The notes: generated by a model not told the origin, from the letters alone. Counted from the stretch's first letter, positions 1 through 9,202 are shown. The stretch: 64,000 bases of DNA from Brenneria bubanii (GCF_022378355.1 NZ_JAKMAJ010000006.1:1-64000); one strand, 5' to 3'. Program-made: numbers and translations.

Positions 1-1
1 A

Positions 2-115
2 CCTCAAGGAAACAACATGTTGGGTGGAGCGGACAATCCAAATGGTGAATTACTGTCTTATATCATTGGCGCTAACACAGCGAGAGCGGAGCTGTCAATG
101 AGGTCGGTTTCTTAG
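2..115 (+). CDS. 3' end of an unidentified gene (partial)
   Basis: The frame is open from the window edge to a TAG and encodes 37 residues ending ARAELSMRSVS. It is convergent with the lipoprotein gene that follows 4 bp downstream. I do not recognise the family. The surroundings are rich in immunity-like orphans, so the tail of a polymorphic toxin or effector is possible, but that is inference from context only. Confidence 0.3.
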   Translation, partial: PQGNNMLGGADNPNGELLSYIIGANTARAELSMRSVS

Positions 116-119
116 GCAA

Positions 120-596
120 TCAAAATAATAAATTGTCACCCCCAGCAGGTTCGCAAAATAGCTTGCTTTCCTGGCTTCGACTCTTCCCGCCCGCAGATGA
201 TAGCTCACAGATCAGTTTCACCCGGTCATTCCTTGAATAGCCAGAGAAAACCCCGCCAAGGCGCTGTCTGGTGTAAATGCTGAGTTCTTGTCCCTGAAGG
301 TCGATTATTGTCAGCGTCCAACGACTCAGGCGATCCTGTGGCCCCACTGGAATAAACACATGCCAATTACCCTGCGGTACCATTGAAAAATGCCCGTTGC
401 TGTCGGTTTGTACCGTAGCGATTGGGCGGTCGAATTCAGTTAACGAAACCGCTACCCCGGCCAGCGGTTCTCCAGCATTAGTCAACGTGCCCTCAATCTG
501 CGGGGTGGGATAATCATGGTAAACGCAGCCGCTGAGCAAAAATGAGAGAGCAAAGATAACGTGGCTTGTGAGGCAGGAGGTGACTGACATGGGCAT
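120..596 (-). CDS. Putative lipoprotein with carboxypeptidase-regulatory-like fold
   Basis: 158 aa. The N-terminus has a hydrophobic stretch ending in a lipobox, LLSGC (Cys around residue 24), so an exported, lipid-anchored protein is expected. The mature part begins with a motif typical of beta-sandwich carboxypeptidase-regulatory or DUF6795-like domains: IEGTLTNAGEPLAGVAVSL followed by a TDSNGHF turn. The start at 596 is backed by AAGGA five bases upstream. No enzymatic residues are evident. Its position between a truncated downstream gene and gene debris suggests a secretion- or effector-associated lipoprotein; the exact role is unknown. Confidence 0.65.
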   Translation of the reverse strand: MPMSVTSCLTSHVIFALSFLLSGCVYHDYPTPQIEGTLTNAGEPLAGVAVSLTEFDRPIATVQTDSNGHFSMVPQGNWHVFIPVGPQDRLSRWTLTIIDLQGQELSIYTRQRLGGVFSGYSRNDRVKLICELSSAGGKSRSQESKLFCEPAGGDNLLF

Positions 597-683
597 GAAT
601 CCTTTTGTGTAACGATATTTTTCTGTGGCGTGTAGCAGTATACGCAGGCGGTAAATTATCGAAAGTATGGATTCAGGTAGTGA

Positions 684-953
684 TGTTGGTATACGGCGTA
701 TTTAACCAGGCCGGCGGCTGAATCAGTTAAAGGAGGCAAAGAAAAGACGTCTCCATCCTGCTTAACGGCGATACGTCCCGTAATCGATGGGATCTCACTT
801 TCCAAAACCGCCTATAATGGGGCGCTTTTCTTAACCTCTATTCCCGTTATGGATGGCTGGGAACCCGAAGAAGTAAAAGAATTAGCGATTCGCTATTCGC
901 ATAAACAACCCAATAATTATAGAGAAAATATTCCCGCGGAAGCCCCTGATTAA
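684..953 (+). pseudogene. Start-less coding-like fragment
   Basis: This frame runs 89 codons with no stop and no plausible ATG start, and ends in NIPAEAPD before TAA. A second frame in the same DNA, from about 749, also reads like protein (SILLNGDTSRNRWDL, then after one stop FLNLYSRYGWLGTRRS), so a frameshifted or decayed gene is more likely than an intact one. I cannot assign a family. The rest of 597-1142 shows nothing else supportable. Confidence 0.3.
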
Positions 954-1142
954 AAAGGCGTAAAAACATTCACAGCGAATTATCACGACCATCGATCGAG
1001 CTGGATAAAAATCAACCCGGCACATCATCCTTAGCACTATCCACTCAATGCCTACTGGTTGACAGAATACGGCATGCCCGATAGACGCCAACTCACAACC
1101 ATATAACAAATTGATTATTAATCATGAAATTATGGTGAAAAT

Positions 1143-2129
1143 TCAACTCCCCCCAGCGCGGAAAGCCTTTCGATAGTCACGCGGGCTGGTGCCCAGTATC
1201 TTTCTGAAATGATGCCGCAGGGTGGGAAGATTGCCGAAGCCGCTGCGTGTTGCGATGTCTTCCAGGCTGTAGTCAGCTTTATGCTCAAGCAGTTCACAGG
1301 CAACGCGTAAACGTTCGCGTAAAAGCCAGGTGCTGGGAGGCAGCCCCGTCAGGGCTTCGAACCGTCTTTGGAAGGTGCGTAAACTCATCCCTGCCTGGAG
1401 CGACAGGTCTGCGACCAAATGGCTTTCAGCAAGATTTCGCCTCATGCTTTCGATCACTGAACCTATGCGAGAAGCCTCATAGACCTTGGGAACCGGTTGC
1501 GGGATAAACTGTGACTGCCCGCCCTCTCGGTGTGGGGGCATAATCAGCCCCCTCGCGACGTCATTAGCCCGCTCGACGCCGAAGTCCTGACGAACAATAT
1601 GGATACACAGATCCATTCCGGCGGCGCTGCCCGCGGCGGTTAGCACATTGCCCCGATCCACATACAGTGCGTCGGGATCGAACGCTATCAGCGGGAAGCG
1701 GCTGGCGATAGCGTCAATAAAGCGCCAGTGCGTCGTCGCCTTGCCGTTATCCAGAAGACCGGACTCGGCGAGGACAACAACGCCGGAACACAGCGAGGCA
1801 ATCCGCGCCCCGCGAAAATGCGCGCGTCGTACGGCTTCGATGACTTCGTTCTCAATCGGCGACGTAATATCGGGCCAGCCGGGTATGATGATCAAATCGG
1901 CTTTGTCCAGCGCTTCCAGTCCATCGTTGATAAACACGGATAAACCGCCGCTGGCGCTGAGCATGCCAGGACGAACGGCCGCGCAGCCAAATTTGTACCA
2001 ATTGCCCCCATAGCTGCGCCGCGGCAGGCCAAAAACCTCATAAGCGATGCCGAACTCGAATGACAGCAGCTCATCCGAGATCAGGCACACGACATTGGGC
2101 CCCATGTTTATTTCGCCTTCTTCGCACAT
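1143..2129 (-). CDS. GlxA/FtrA-type AraC-family transcriptional regulator
   Basis: 328 aa. The N-terminal two thirds form a DJ-1/PfpI-like (class I glutamine amidotransferase-fold) domain with the family elements ADLIIIPGW and ASLCSGVVVLAESGLL. The C-terminal 100 residues are an AraC double helix-turn-helix (MSLRTFQRRFEALTG; DIATRSGFGNLPTLRHHFRK). Regulators of this type bind DNA with the AraC part and use the DJ-1 part as a sensor; the ligand is not predictable. The start at 2129 has a GAGGGGG Shine-Dalgarno 8 bases upstream; an internal ATG at codon 9 is an alternative. It lies upstream of, and in the same orientation as, the EamA exporter gene's neighbourhood, but a 230-bp gap separates them. 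Confidence 0.85.
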   Translation of the reverse strand: MCEEGEINMGPNVVCLISDELLSFEFGIAYEVFGLPRRSYGGNWYKFGCAAVRPGMLSASGGLSVFINDGLEALDKADLIIIPGWPDITSPIENEVIEAVRRAHFRGARIASLCSGVVVLAESGLLDNGKATTHWRFIDAIASRFPLIAFDPDALYVDRGNVLTAAGSAAGMDLCIHIVRQDFGVERANDVARGLIMPPHREGGQSQFIPQPVPKVYEASRIGSVIESMRRNLAESHLVADLSLQAGMSLRTFQRRFEALTGLPPSTWLLRERLRVACELLEHKADYSLEDIATRSGFGNLPTLRHHFRKILGTSPRDYRKAFRAGGS

Positions 2130-2358
2130 AAACGAGTCCCCCTCACGAAAAATGGAAATCGCCGCCTGCTTAGCGCAGGATAGGCACAGGCTGACTCAAT
2201 TTCAATATGCGCCTCGCCGCGGCAATGAATAAGTGGCGTGGCGGCACCTATTATCGACGTTTTTTTATTCTTCGCAGTTAATGTGTGGCCGTAAATGAAT
2301 ACGCATATATTCACCATCGCTCTTTTATTGAATAAATAATAAAATCAAGGAGTAGGTG

Positions 2359-3246
2359 TTATAACGTTTTATTGCGAATGGCGGCTACGCCGGGCACAGA
2401 CATACCCAGGGCCATAAATAACAGCCCCGCAATCTGAACCATGCTTAACGATTCATTTAGCAGGAAATAACCGGCTATGCTGGTAATAAATGGCACCGTC
2501 GGCATAATCAATGATGCTCGTTGTGGTCCTTTCTTCTGAACGAGATATAAATAGAGGAATATTGCGACGGCACCCGCCAAAATACCTTGCGTAAAAGCCT
2601 GTAAGGCAATTTCTACCATGGTGGCGCTTCCGAAACCCGTTTGCATCGTTGCGTGCGAAAACATAGCGGGAAAGCATGATGACAAAGAGACAACCGCCGT
2701 TCCCAGAATCGGCTCAACCCGCCATCGCTTAATAAGCACGCCATAAAGAGAGAACATCAAACCCTGAAGTACAAAGAGCGTTGTTCCGAGCGTAGACAAC
2801 CCTCGGGTCAAAAAGGTGTTGTAGATAAATAGAAGTATTCCGACAGTGATAAGCGCGGTGCTAACCAGCGACACCCAGTCAAGTCGGGTCTTCAAAAGAA
2901 GAAAAGGCAAAAGAAAGGAGAAAAGAACGATTGAACCTGGTCCTAGGGTAGCGACATAGCCGGCCGACGTAAGCGAAATTCCGGTGTTAATGACAATCAG
3001 ATAGGGAAAGCCGGCAAGTATCGAAAGCGTCAGGATTTTAGCCATGCCCAACGCCCTCATTTTAACCCGGTTTTCTGATTTACAGAGGTAAGGTATAAAC
3101 AGCGCGCCCGCCGCATAGAAACGCAAAATGGTGAGACCTGACGGCGTAATTTGTCCCTGAAGGCCGGCTCGCGCCGCTAGAAACTGCACGGCATAAATTA
3201 GGACCAGCAGCACGCCAGCTCCGGTAATATGTCGTTTGCTCGTCAT
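2359..3246 (-). CDS. EamA/DMT-superfamily transporter
   Basis: 295 aa, almost entirely hydrophobic, with about ten membrane segments arranged as two EamA repeats (for example GLTILRFYAAGALFIPYL in the first, GLMFSLYGVLIKRW and AGAVAIFLYLYLVQKKG in the second). Members of this family export metabolites or amino acids across the inner membrane; the substrate cannot be read from sequence. AGGA lies 7 bases before the ATG. The next gene on this strand in the direction of transcription is the FtrA-type regulator, which could control it, but nothing shown here proves that. Confidence 0.85.
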   Translation of the reverse strand: MTSKRHITGAGVLLVLIYAVQFLAARAGLQGQITPSGLTILRFYAAGALFIPYLCKSENRVKMRALGMAKILTLSILAGFPYLIVINTGISLTSAGYVATLGPGSIVLFSFLLPFLLLKTRLDWVSLVSTALITVGILLFIYNTFLTRGLSTLGTTLFVLQGLMFSLYGVLIKRWRVEPILGTAVVSLSSCFPAMFSHATMQTGFGSATMVEIALQAFTQGILAGAVAIFLYLYLVQKKGPQRASLIMPTVPFITSIAGYFLLNESLSMVQIAGLLFMALGMSVPGVAAIRNKTL

Positions 3247-3476
3247 GGCGTTCCTATATTTACGGTCATAGCGGATCAGATGAAGTCGTTGGCCTTATTC
3301 AGGGTGATGCATCGCTGCATATTTAGATTATTGATCATCGCTGATGGCGATAAAAAGCGGCGTGAATGCCGGTTATCGTAAATGATATGCCAAAAAACAT
3401 GCAGATTTTCCGCATAGCGGTAGAAAAGTATAAAAGTGAGCAGATAATAATAACGTTCACTGCTATATTCATGATG

Positions 3477-3845
3477 CTAACTGATTAAAAAATCGACTTT
3501 CTTCTCTTCATATTTAAAGTAATCGATGTTATCCACAAGTATGTCTAGAATCAGATGATAACCTTTAACGTCGTCTTTCAGCGCCTGTGTCATACCCACT
3601 AAAAACACACACATATTATTCTTTTCTAGAAGATCCAAACCACCATAAATAGAATCAGAAAAAGCATCAAAATGGCACTTACTGTATAATGGCGGATCCA
3701 GCGGCAGTGATTTTTTTATCTCGTCAAAAACATCATAGATATTTACCGCTCGTTCAAAACGAGAGATGATTACCGTATGACCTTTTTTTTCATATTCATC
3801 TACCAGATTATTCAGCTCTTTGCTTTTAAAAAAAATCAAAGACAT
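3477..3845 (-). CDS. Barstar-family protein (orphan immunity protein)
   Basis: 122 aa, small and acidic. The middle matches the barstar pattern: a predicted helix (VFDEIKKSLPL), then CHFDAFSDSIYGGLDLL, corresponding to the YxxNxDALxDxL segment that plugs the active site of barnase-type RNases, followed by the beta strand MCVFLVG. Barstar homologues neutralise secreted RNases in contact-dependent or Rhs toxin systems. No barnase-like toxin is visible next to it, so it is probably an orphan immunity gene. The DNA is AT-rich compared with the core genes further along, in keeping with acquisition by transfer. Confidence 0.65.
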   Translation of the reverse strand: MSLIFFKSKELNNLVDEYEKKGHTVIISRFERAVNIYDVFDEIKKSLPLDPPLYSKCHFDAFSDSIYGGLDLLEKNNMCVFLVGMTQALKDDVKGYHLILDILVDNIDYFKYEEKKVDFLIS

Positions 3846-3970
3846 GTTATTTTACCTTTTAAAAAGTTACATAAAATAATCATTTTCTTATGTGCCGCGC
3901 ATTCTCATATTTAACATAAAAATCAATAAACAATATAATCATAACCGTCGTAAAAAACGCTGATAATCAT

Positions 3971-4462
3971 TTACAACCGAATAAACTCTTTTATATTATT
4001 TTTATTCTCCGTTGATGAAAAAAACGACAGGGAAACATTAACACCATCTCTTTTAAATTTAACGCCATAACTACCTGGGGGCAGATTGATAAAGGATCCA
4101 GAGATATAATTTATGTCATCGGGCTCCAGACCGCCGCCTGTGGTATCTTCCCCGGCGCCAATAAATAGACAGCCTGATGGAGAGTGCATATATACGATAC
4201 CAGTATATTCTTTTAAATCATCGACAATATTGATCAAATAATCGCCATCGCTATCCAGATTAAAAAAAATGGCATTTCCATTATTAACTTCATCAATCTC
4301 ATCGTCTTCGATACTCCACCAATCCGGCGTATCACTAATACGATGCTTAAGCGACTGTAAATCAAATACCACCAGGGTAGCCGTATCGGTTAACACATTG
4401 AATTTAATGTTAATTTTAATAACCCTCAAATATTTAAGCTTATCTGCCTTAGATACGTTCAA
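3971..4462 (-). CDS. DUF6386-like protein, probable immunity protein
   Basis: 163 aa, acidic and soluble, with no signal peptide. Recognisable elements are TDTATLVVFDLQSLKHRI, DWWSIEDDE, PSGCLFIGAGEDTTGGGLEP and LPPGSYGVK; from memory this order matches a small family (DUF6386) found among polymorphic-toxin immunity genes, but the name would need a profile search. The frame opens with TTG at 4462 and has no ATG before the conserved part, so the true start is uncertain and the 5' end may be truncated. Base composition is low-GC like its neighbours. Confidence 0.55.
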   Translation of the reverse strand: MNVSKADKLKYLRVIKINIKFNVLTDTATLVVFDLQSLKHRISDTPDWWSIEDDEIDEVNNGNAIFFNLDSDGDYLINIVDDLKEYTGIVYMHSPSGCLFIGAGEDTTGGGLEPDDINYISGSFINLPPGSYGVKFKRDGVNVSLSFFSSTENKNNIKEFIRL

Positions 4463-4514
4463 CTCATGAATAATAATTTAAAGATGGTTGATCTATTCTA
4501 TCGTTCAAAGAACT

Positions 4515-4664
4515 TTAAAAATAATTTTCCCGGACAGGAAACTGACAGCTAATAACGTTGACTTCACCTTTCTGGATAAGATCCCCTATAACTGTCTGTC
4601 CCTGAACATGGATTAAATTAACATAATCATCTAACAAAGCAATACTTTCATAGATAAAAGGCTA
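4515..4664 (-). pseudogene. Start-less 3' fragment of a coding sequence
   Basis: 49 sense codons and a stop, bounded upstream by a TAG and lacking any start. The product (SIALLDDYVNLIHVQGQTVI continuing through IQKGEVNVISCQF) has normal amino-acid balance and predicted amphipathic segments, unlike random translation. It sits between two immunity-like genes on the same strand and is best explained as the tail of another such gene. Family unknown. Confidence 0.4.
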
Positions 4665-4691
4665 AACGTTGCATTACCATAAATAATATAT

Positions 4692-5012
4692 TTATAGTTT
4701 AATAAAGGCATCGTTTTCAAAATAAAACATAAAACATTTAAATAGCGCCTCATCAGACAGGTTATTCCTTTGATCTTTTGCATTATTCACTATGCTTTTT
4801 ACGGATTGGCACCCCATGACATATCGATATCCCGCAGCGTTAACCACCGGTGGATCTTCATCTGGATCGTCTGAATCTACATCATCGGGATCTTCTATCA
4901 TGGCTAACGAATCCAAATTCCAAGCCGACACATCATCAGTCAGGTACAACGCCAGACGCCAATCAATACTTTCAGACTTCGTTAATACTTCTCTTAAATT
5001 TTTATGCGCCAT
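4692..5012 (-). CDS. Small acidic protein, DUF7716-like, probable immunity protein
   Basis: 106 aa from the ATG at 5012; the frame is open further upstream to 5060, but MAHKNLREVL reads as a natural N-terminus and a purine-rich stretch lies about 10 bases before it. The protein has an acidic centre (EDPDDVDSDDPDEDPP), a VNNAKDQ helix, and the ending CFMFYFENDAFIKL. This layout resembles a family I recall as DUF7716, often near toxin-immunity loci; the assignment is tentative. No export signal. Confidence 0.5.
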   Translation of the reverse strand: MAHKNLREVLTKSESIDWRLALYLTDDVSAWNLDSLAMIEDPDDVDSDDPDEDPPVVNAAGYRYVMGCQSVKSIVNNAKDQRNNLSDEALFKCFMFYFENDAFIKL

Positions 5013-5288
5013 CTTATCGACCGCTTCCCCGCGAAAGATCTGCCTATGCCTGAGGCACATTCTAAGTCAGCCACCTCAGATAATAAAGCAACCAAAACAG
5101 AGCGTTACTTTAGCTTCAGATATAAATTGCCGCACTGCCGCTCTCAGAACCTGCAAACATATCAATATGATATAGAACGAGAGATTATTCAGTCAGCCAG
5201 ACCGATGCAAAACAAAAAACCACCGCAGATCCTGATTGACGGCGGCACTAAAAACCGCAGGGACTACATGGGCGAGCTCATGCTATGA
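5004..5288 (+). pseudogene. Possible 3' remnant of a gene on the plus strand
   Basis: The frame is open to TGA at 5286-5288. Its second half (QYDIEREIIQSARPMQNK, ILIDGGTKNRRDYMGELML) reads like the C-terminus of a real protein, while the first part overlaps the 5' end of the opposite-strand gene and is not convincing. The ATG at 5004 has no Shine-Dalgarno. I interpret it as the tail of an effector-type gene whose body has been lost; I cannot name the family. Confidence 0.3.
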
Positions 5289-5323
5289 GATCCAACACGG
5301 GCTTTTGTAGCAAAGCCGACGCT

Positions 5324-5683
5324 TTAGCGAGGTATGCCGCCGCCATTTATTTTCACTTGCCAATCTGAGCTGTCAACGATATTGATTATCGCAAGGCAAT
5401 TCGTTAAATCATCAATATCCTCATAGGCTAACAATTCAGCGCTCGCCACCATGAAGAATGTCTTTATGTCCTCTAATGAATCAGCGAATAGCTTCGCTTC
5501 ACTCCACGTCATTTCCAGCCCATATTCTTTCGATAAAACCAGCGCTTCAAAGTCGGGCATAGATAAGCCATACAGTGCGCAACCAACCGCATCTACTTCA
5601 TATAAATACCAATTCCAATCATTCTCAGGAATAATTTTTATCAGATCGCTTAGCTGTAACTTTCTGTTTTCGCGTAAAAACAT
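5324..5683 (-). CDS. Hypothetical protein, possible immunity protein
   Basis: 119 aa from the ATG at 5683 (MFLRENRKLQ); the frame is open to 5848, with in-frame ATGs at 5707 and 5704, and no upstream site is decisive. The product is acidic, cytosolic and mainly helical (DLIKIIPENDWNWYLYEVDA; YEDIDDLTNCLAIINI). I do not recognise a domain. Size, acidity and location next to the other orphans fit an immunity protein, which is inference. The 47-codon upstream extension is rich in Arg and Gly and looks non-coding. Confidence 0.45.
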   Translation of the reverse strand: MFLRENRKLQLSDLIKIIPENDWNWYLYEVDAVGCALYGLSMPDFEALVLSKEYGLEMTWSEAKLFADSLEDIKTFFMVASAELLAYEDIDDLTNCLAIINIVDSSDWQVKINGGGIPR

Positions 5684-5784
5684 TTTTCCCGATTCAGTCT
5701 TCATCATCAATATGCCTATGGCTTGGCAGGAATATGCGGCACGCCCTTCCGGTCGGGTCAGGGCTAAGATCTGTTTCTTTGTAA

Positions 5785-5985
5785 AACACGTCCATTTTAT
5801 CCTCCCTCCTTTTTCGCCGTCTGCCGGCCCAGCGCCCCTGGCGATCAAAAAATATCGAAAGTGAGAATATCCTTGAATTACCGCCCGCCATCAACAACAT
5901 CTCGCTTAACGGCAACCGGATTAGCATTCGTTATCCCGTGATTTACCGCGTCGATGCGTTTCCACGAATGCCGGCTATTTTGTAA
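5785..5985 (+). pseudogene. Start-less 3' coding fragment
   Basis: 66 codons to a TAA without a start codon. The product contains SENILELPPAINNISLNG, then RISIRYPVIYRVDAFPRMPA, a balanced, protein-like composition. It begins inside the upstream extension of the opposite-strand gene. Probably the tail of a deleted gene; family unknown. Confidence 0.35.
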
Positions 5986-6022
5986 TATCCACAACATTCT
6001 ATAGCCTTACCTCTTCGCATCA

Positions 6023-6229
6023 TTAGCGCCCCCATATCCGTCGCTGTATTGACGGACACAACCGTAATCCTCTTACCTGGAAAAGGGTATTTTTCTTGCC
6101 TGCGCAGTAAAGCGCAATCCCGCCAGAAGAATCCAAATCATCACTGAACCGGTTGCCGCCATAACCCCGCCTTAATGATGTTTCATCAGGAGAAGTAAGC
6201 AACGCCGTTATATTATCCCACGTCAGAAC
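6023..6229 (-). pseudogene. Start-less coding fragment
   Basis: 68 codons between a TAG and a TAA, with no ATG. It encodes VLTWDNITALLTSPDETSLR, then YGGNRFSDDLDSSGGIALYC, which has the look of a folded protein segment. Family unknown. It closes the series of fragments in this zone. Confidence 0.4.
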
Positions 6230-6665
6230 CTACCGGTTAATGGCGGTTCTCATTGGGCGTGAATTATGGTATTGGGCATTTACGAACGAGCGCCGAGGCA
6301 GCCATAAGAATAATTGATTTAACCTATCCAACATCAAAAAAAAACAACCATTTCAATATATAACCAGTTGTAAATATTACCATGCAGACTAATGGGTTAT
6401 TAAGGCGGCAAACAAAAAAATCTATTTCCGCAGGGGGCATGATTCAAGCCGGAATATATGCCGCTTAACTGCCTATTATCTCTGGGAAAATACGTAAATT
6501 AGAAAAAAAAGTCTGTTTGCGGTACCCTGTAGCGCGTTTTTACATCTTTCAATGTATAAAACCCAACATATTTCGTTTAAAAAACGCCGATATAAATCGG
6601 AATTATTTTACTCCACGAAGAGTGGTAATTAAGTAAAAAGAGACCAACACCATGGAGAGAAATAA
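6230..6665. other. Intergenic region upstream of the ABC operon
   Basis: 436 bases, AT-rich in its second half. A GGAGAG Shine-Dalgarno lies at about 6655-6660 directly before the operon start. No recognisable operator or RNA gene was found; the promoter is presumably in the AT-rich part, but I cannot place it with confidence. Confidence 0.3.
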
Positions 6666-8255
6666 ATGAAAAAAGAGCATTCGGACTTACAGAAATTACT
6701 TGGGCATACGCAGTTGAGTCGCCGGTCATTTCTTAATACTGCCGCACTCCTTGGAGCGAGTAGTGTACTTTCTTCATTTCCTCTGAGCAGTTCTGCCGCA
6801 CAAGCCGTGCCCAAGAAGGGCGGCACGCTTAAACTGGGTATGTCCGGCGGTAATACCAGCGATACGCTCGATCCCACACTGTTCAGCGACTGGGTGCCGC
6901 TCAATCAGGCCTACATGCTGATGAACGGTCTGGTCGAGATCGATGAAAATAATCAGGCCACGCCGGAGCTGCTGGAAAGCTGGCAGGTCGAACCGGGTGC
7001 CAAAGAGTGGCGCTTCAAGGTGCGTCAGGGCGTTACCTTCCACAACGGCAAAACGCTGGATGCGGATGACATCATCTACTCCATCAATCTGCACCGCGGC
7101 GAAAAGTCACGCAGCGCGGTTCGCTCCCAGCTCTCCAGCATCACGAAACTCTCCCGCACCGCCCCTGACGAGATTGCCATTACGCTCGACAGCGGCAACG
7201 CGGATCTGCCGTATCTGCTGGCGGACTATCACCTGCTGGTGGTGCCGAACGGCTTTACCGACTGGTCACACCCTATCGGCACCGGCGGATTCACGTTCGA
7301 CTACTATCAGCCAGGCGTTCGCTCTCGTTTCAAACGCAACCCGAACTACTGGAAGCCGAACCGCGCGTTCGTCGACGCCGTGGAAGTGCTGGTCATCAAC
7401 GATCCGACCGCCCGCACCAATGCGCTGATTTCCGGGCAGGTGCATGCCATCAACCGCGTCGATTTCAAAACCGTCGATTTCCTGAAGCGCAGCCCGCTGC
7501 TAAATATCATTCGATCTTCCGGCGGTCAGCACTTCACGTTCCTGATGGACTGCCGCGCCGCGCCGTTTAACAACAACGACGTGCGCCTCGCGATCAAGTA
7601 CGGCATCGACCGTGAAAAAATTCTGGCCACTGTGCTGCGCGGCTACGGCAGCCTCGGCAATGACCATCCGATTCCGAAAACCGATCGCTTCTTCAACCAC
7701 GACCTGCCGCAGCGCGCGTGGGATCCGGACAAGGCCAAATTCCACCTGAAAAAGGTCGGGCTGACTACGCTCCCGCTGGAGCTATCCTCCTCAGACGCCG
7801 CTTTCGCCGGTGCGCTGGACGCGGCGGCGCTGTTCCAGGGACAGGCCAACCAGTCGGGCCTTCAGGTGACCATCAAACGCCAGCCCGCCGACAGCTACTG
7901 GGAGAACGTGTGGATGAAAGCCCCGTTCAGCATGGGCTACTGGGGAGGTCGACCGACCGCCGACCAGATGTTCTCCACCGCCTGGCAGTCCACCGCCAAG
8001 TGGAACGATGCCCATTGGAAAAATGACCGCTTCGATGCGCTGCTGTTGCAGGCCCGTTCCCTGCTCGACGAGAAGGCGCGCGCCGACATCTACGGCGAAC
8101 TGCAGAGCATCGCACGCGACGACGGCGGCGCGATGATTCCGCTCTTCGGCGACTATCTCGATGCGACCAGCAAAAAACTGGGCGGCGTCACGCCCCATCC
8201 GTTGTTCAACTTTATGGGGGGACGTCTGGCGGAGCGCGTCTGGCTGGAGTCGTAA
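6666..8255 (+). CDS. Dipeptide-type ABC transporter, substrate-binding protein (Tat signal)
   Basis: 529 aa, family 5 extracellular solute-binding protein. The N-terminus carries a twin-arginine signal (SRRSFLNTAALLGA, RR at 19-20) with cleavage expected after the SSAAQA region, so it should be exported folded. Family features include GGTLKLGMSGG after the signal, DADDIIYSINLHRGE, and the hinge segments PIGTGGFTFDYYQPG and NDVRLAIKYGIDREKIL. The stop overlaps the next gene's ATG by one base (TAATG), so it is translationally coupled to the permease. The ligand could be a short peptide or a peptide-like compound; the downstream hydrolase and deaminase hint at a nitrogenous substrate. Confidence 0.9.
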   Translation: MKKEHSDLQKLLGHTQLSRRSFLNTAALLGASSVLSSFPLSSSAAQAVPKKGGTLKLGMSGGNTSDTLDPTLFSDWVPLNQAYMLMNGLVEIDENNQATPELLESWQVEPGAKEWRFKVRQGVTFHNGKTLDADDIIYSINLHRGEKSRSAVRSQLSSITKLSRTAPDEIAITLDSGNADLPYLLADYHLLVVPNGFTDWSHPIGTGGFTFDYYQPGVRSRFKRNPNYWKPNRAFVDAVEVLVINDPTARTNALISGQVHAINRVDFKTVDFLKRSPLLNIIRSSGGQHFTFLMDCRAAPFNNNDVRLAIKYGIDREKILATVLRGYGSLGNDHPIPKTDRFFNHDLPQRAWDPDKAKFHLKKVGLTTLPLELSSSDAAFAGALDAAALFQGQANQSGLQVTIKRQPADSYWENVWMKAPFSMGYWGGRPTADQMFSTAWQSTAKWNDAHWKNDRFDALLLQARSLLDEKARADIYGELQSIARDDGGAMIPLFGDYLDATSKKLGGVTPHPLFNFMGGRLAERVWLES

Positions 8256-9202
8256 TGAAAAAGCATATCCTTCACCGTCTCTTGCTGGGGCTGTTGACGC
8301 TCTGGCTGGTTTCCATGCTGATCTTTCTCGGCACCGAGCTGCTGCCCGGCGATATCGCCAGCGCGCTGCTCGGCCAAAACGGTACCCCGGAAACCATTGC
8401 TGCGCTGCGCACCCAGCTGGGGCTGGATCAGCCTGCCGTCGGCCGCTATCTGCACTGGCTGACCGGTGTGCTGCACGGCGATCTCGGCACCTCGCTGGCC
8501 AACGGGCGTCCTATCAGTGAAGAGCTGCTACCGCGCCTGGAGAACACGCTGTTTCTGGCCGCCTATGCCGCGCTGATCGCCATTCCGCTGGCGGTGGCGC
8601 TCGGCATTGCCTGCGCCATCTGGCGCGGTTCGCTGTTCGACCGGCTCGCCAACTCGCTGACGCTCCTAAGCATTTCCGTCCCGGAATTTTTCGTCGGCTA
8701 CCTGCTGGTGATTTTCTTCGCTATCCACTTCGCCTGGTTCCCCAGTCTGGCGATGGTCAGCCCGGACGACTCGCTGACGCAGCGGCTGTATAACGCGACG
8801 CTGCCGATGATCACGCTAGTGCTGGTGGTGCTGGCGCACATGCTGCGCATGACGCGCGCCTCCGTGGGCGCGGTCATGTCAGCCGGTTATATCGAAACCG
8901 CGCTGCTGAAAGGCGTGCCGCGCTGGCGCATCGTGCTGGGTCATGCCTTGCCCAACGCGCTGGCGCCCATCATCAACGTGGTGGCCTTCAACCTCGCGTA
9001 TCTGGTCGTCGGCGTGATCCTGGTCGAAGTCGTCTTTGTCTATCCGGGCATTGGACAGCTGATGGTCGATGCGGTCAGTAAACGCGACCTGCCTGTCGTA
9101 CAGGCGTGCGGACTGCTGTTCGGCGGCACTTATATCCTGCTGAACACCGTCGCCGATCTGCTGGCTATCTGGTGTAACCCCCGACTGCGACATACGAGGT
9201 AA
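8255..9202 (+). CDS. ABC transporter permease, DppB type
   Basis: 315 aa inner-membrane permease. It has the N-terminal DppB-type start (HRLLLGLLTLWLVSMLIF), a periplasmic loop with QLGLDQPAVGRYLHWL, five further hydrophobic segments and the EAA-loop signature YIETALLKGVPRWRIVLGHA that contacts the ATPase. It starts one base inside the SBP stop and is followed by the second permease after 7 bases. Forms the transmembrane channel with the next gene product. Confidence 0.92.
   Translation: MKKHILHRLLLGLLTLWLVSMLIFLGTELLPGDIASALLGQNGTPETIAALRTQLGLDQPAVGRYLHWLTGVLHGDLGTSLANGRPISEELLPRLENTLFLAAYAALIAIPLAVALGIACAIWRGSLFDRLANSLTLLSISVPEFFVGYLLVIFFAIHFAWFPSLAMVSPDDSLTQRLYNATLPMITLVLVVLAHMLRMTRASVGAVMSAGYIETALLKGVPRWRIVLGHALPNALAPIINVVAFNLAYLVVGVILVEVVFVYPGIGQLMVDAVSKRDLPVVQACGLLFGGTYILLNTVADLLAIWCNPRLRHTR

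Noticed and set aside
882-1109. 75-codon minus-strand frame before the FtrA-type gene
   Set aside because: Product is Cys/Ile-rich without family resemblance and overlaps a more protein-like plus-strand fragment.
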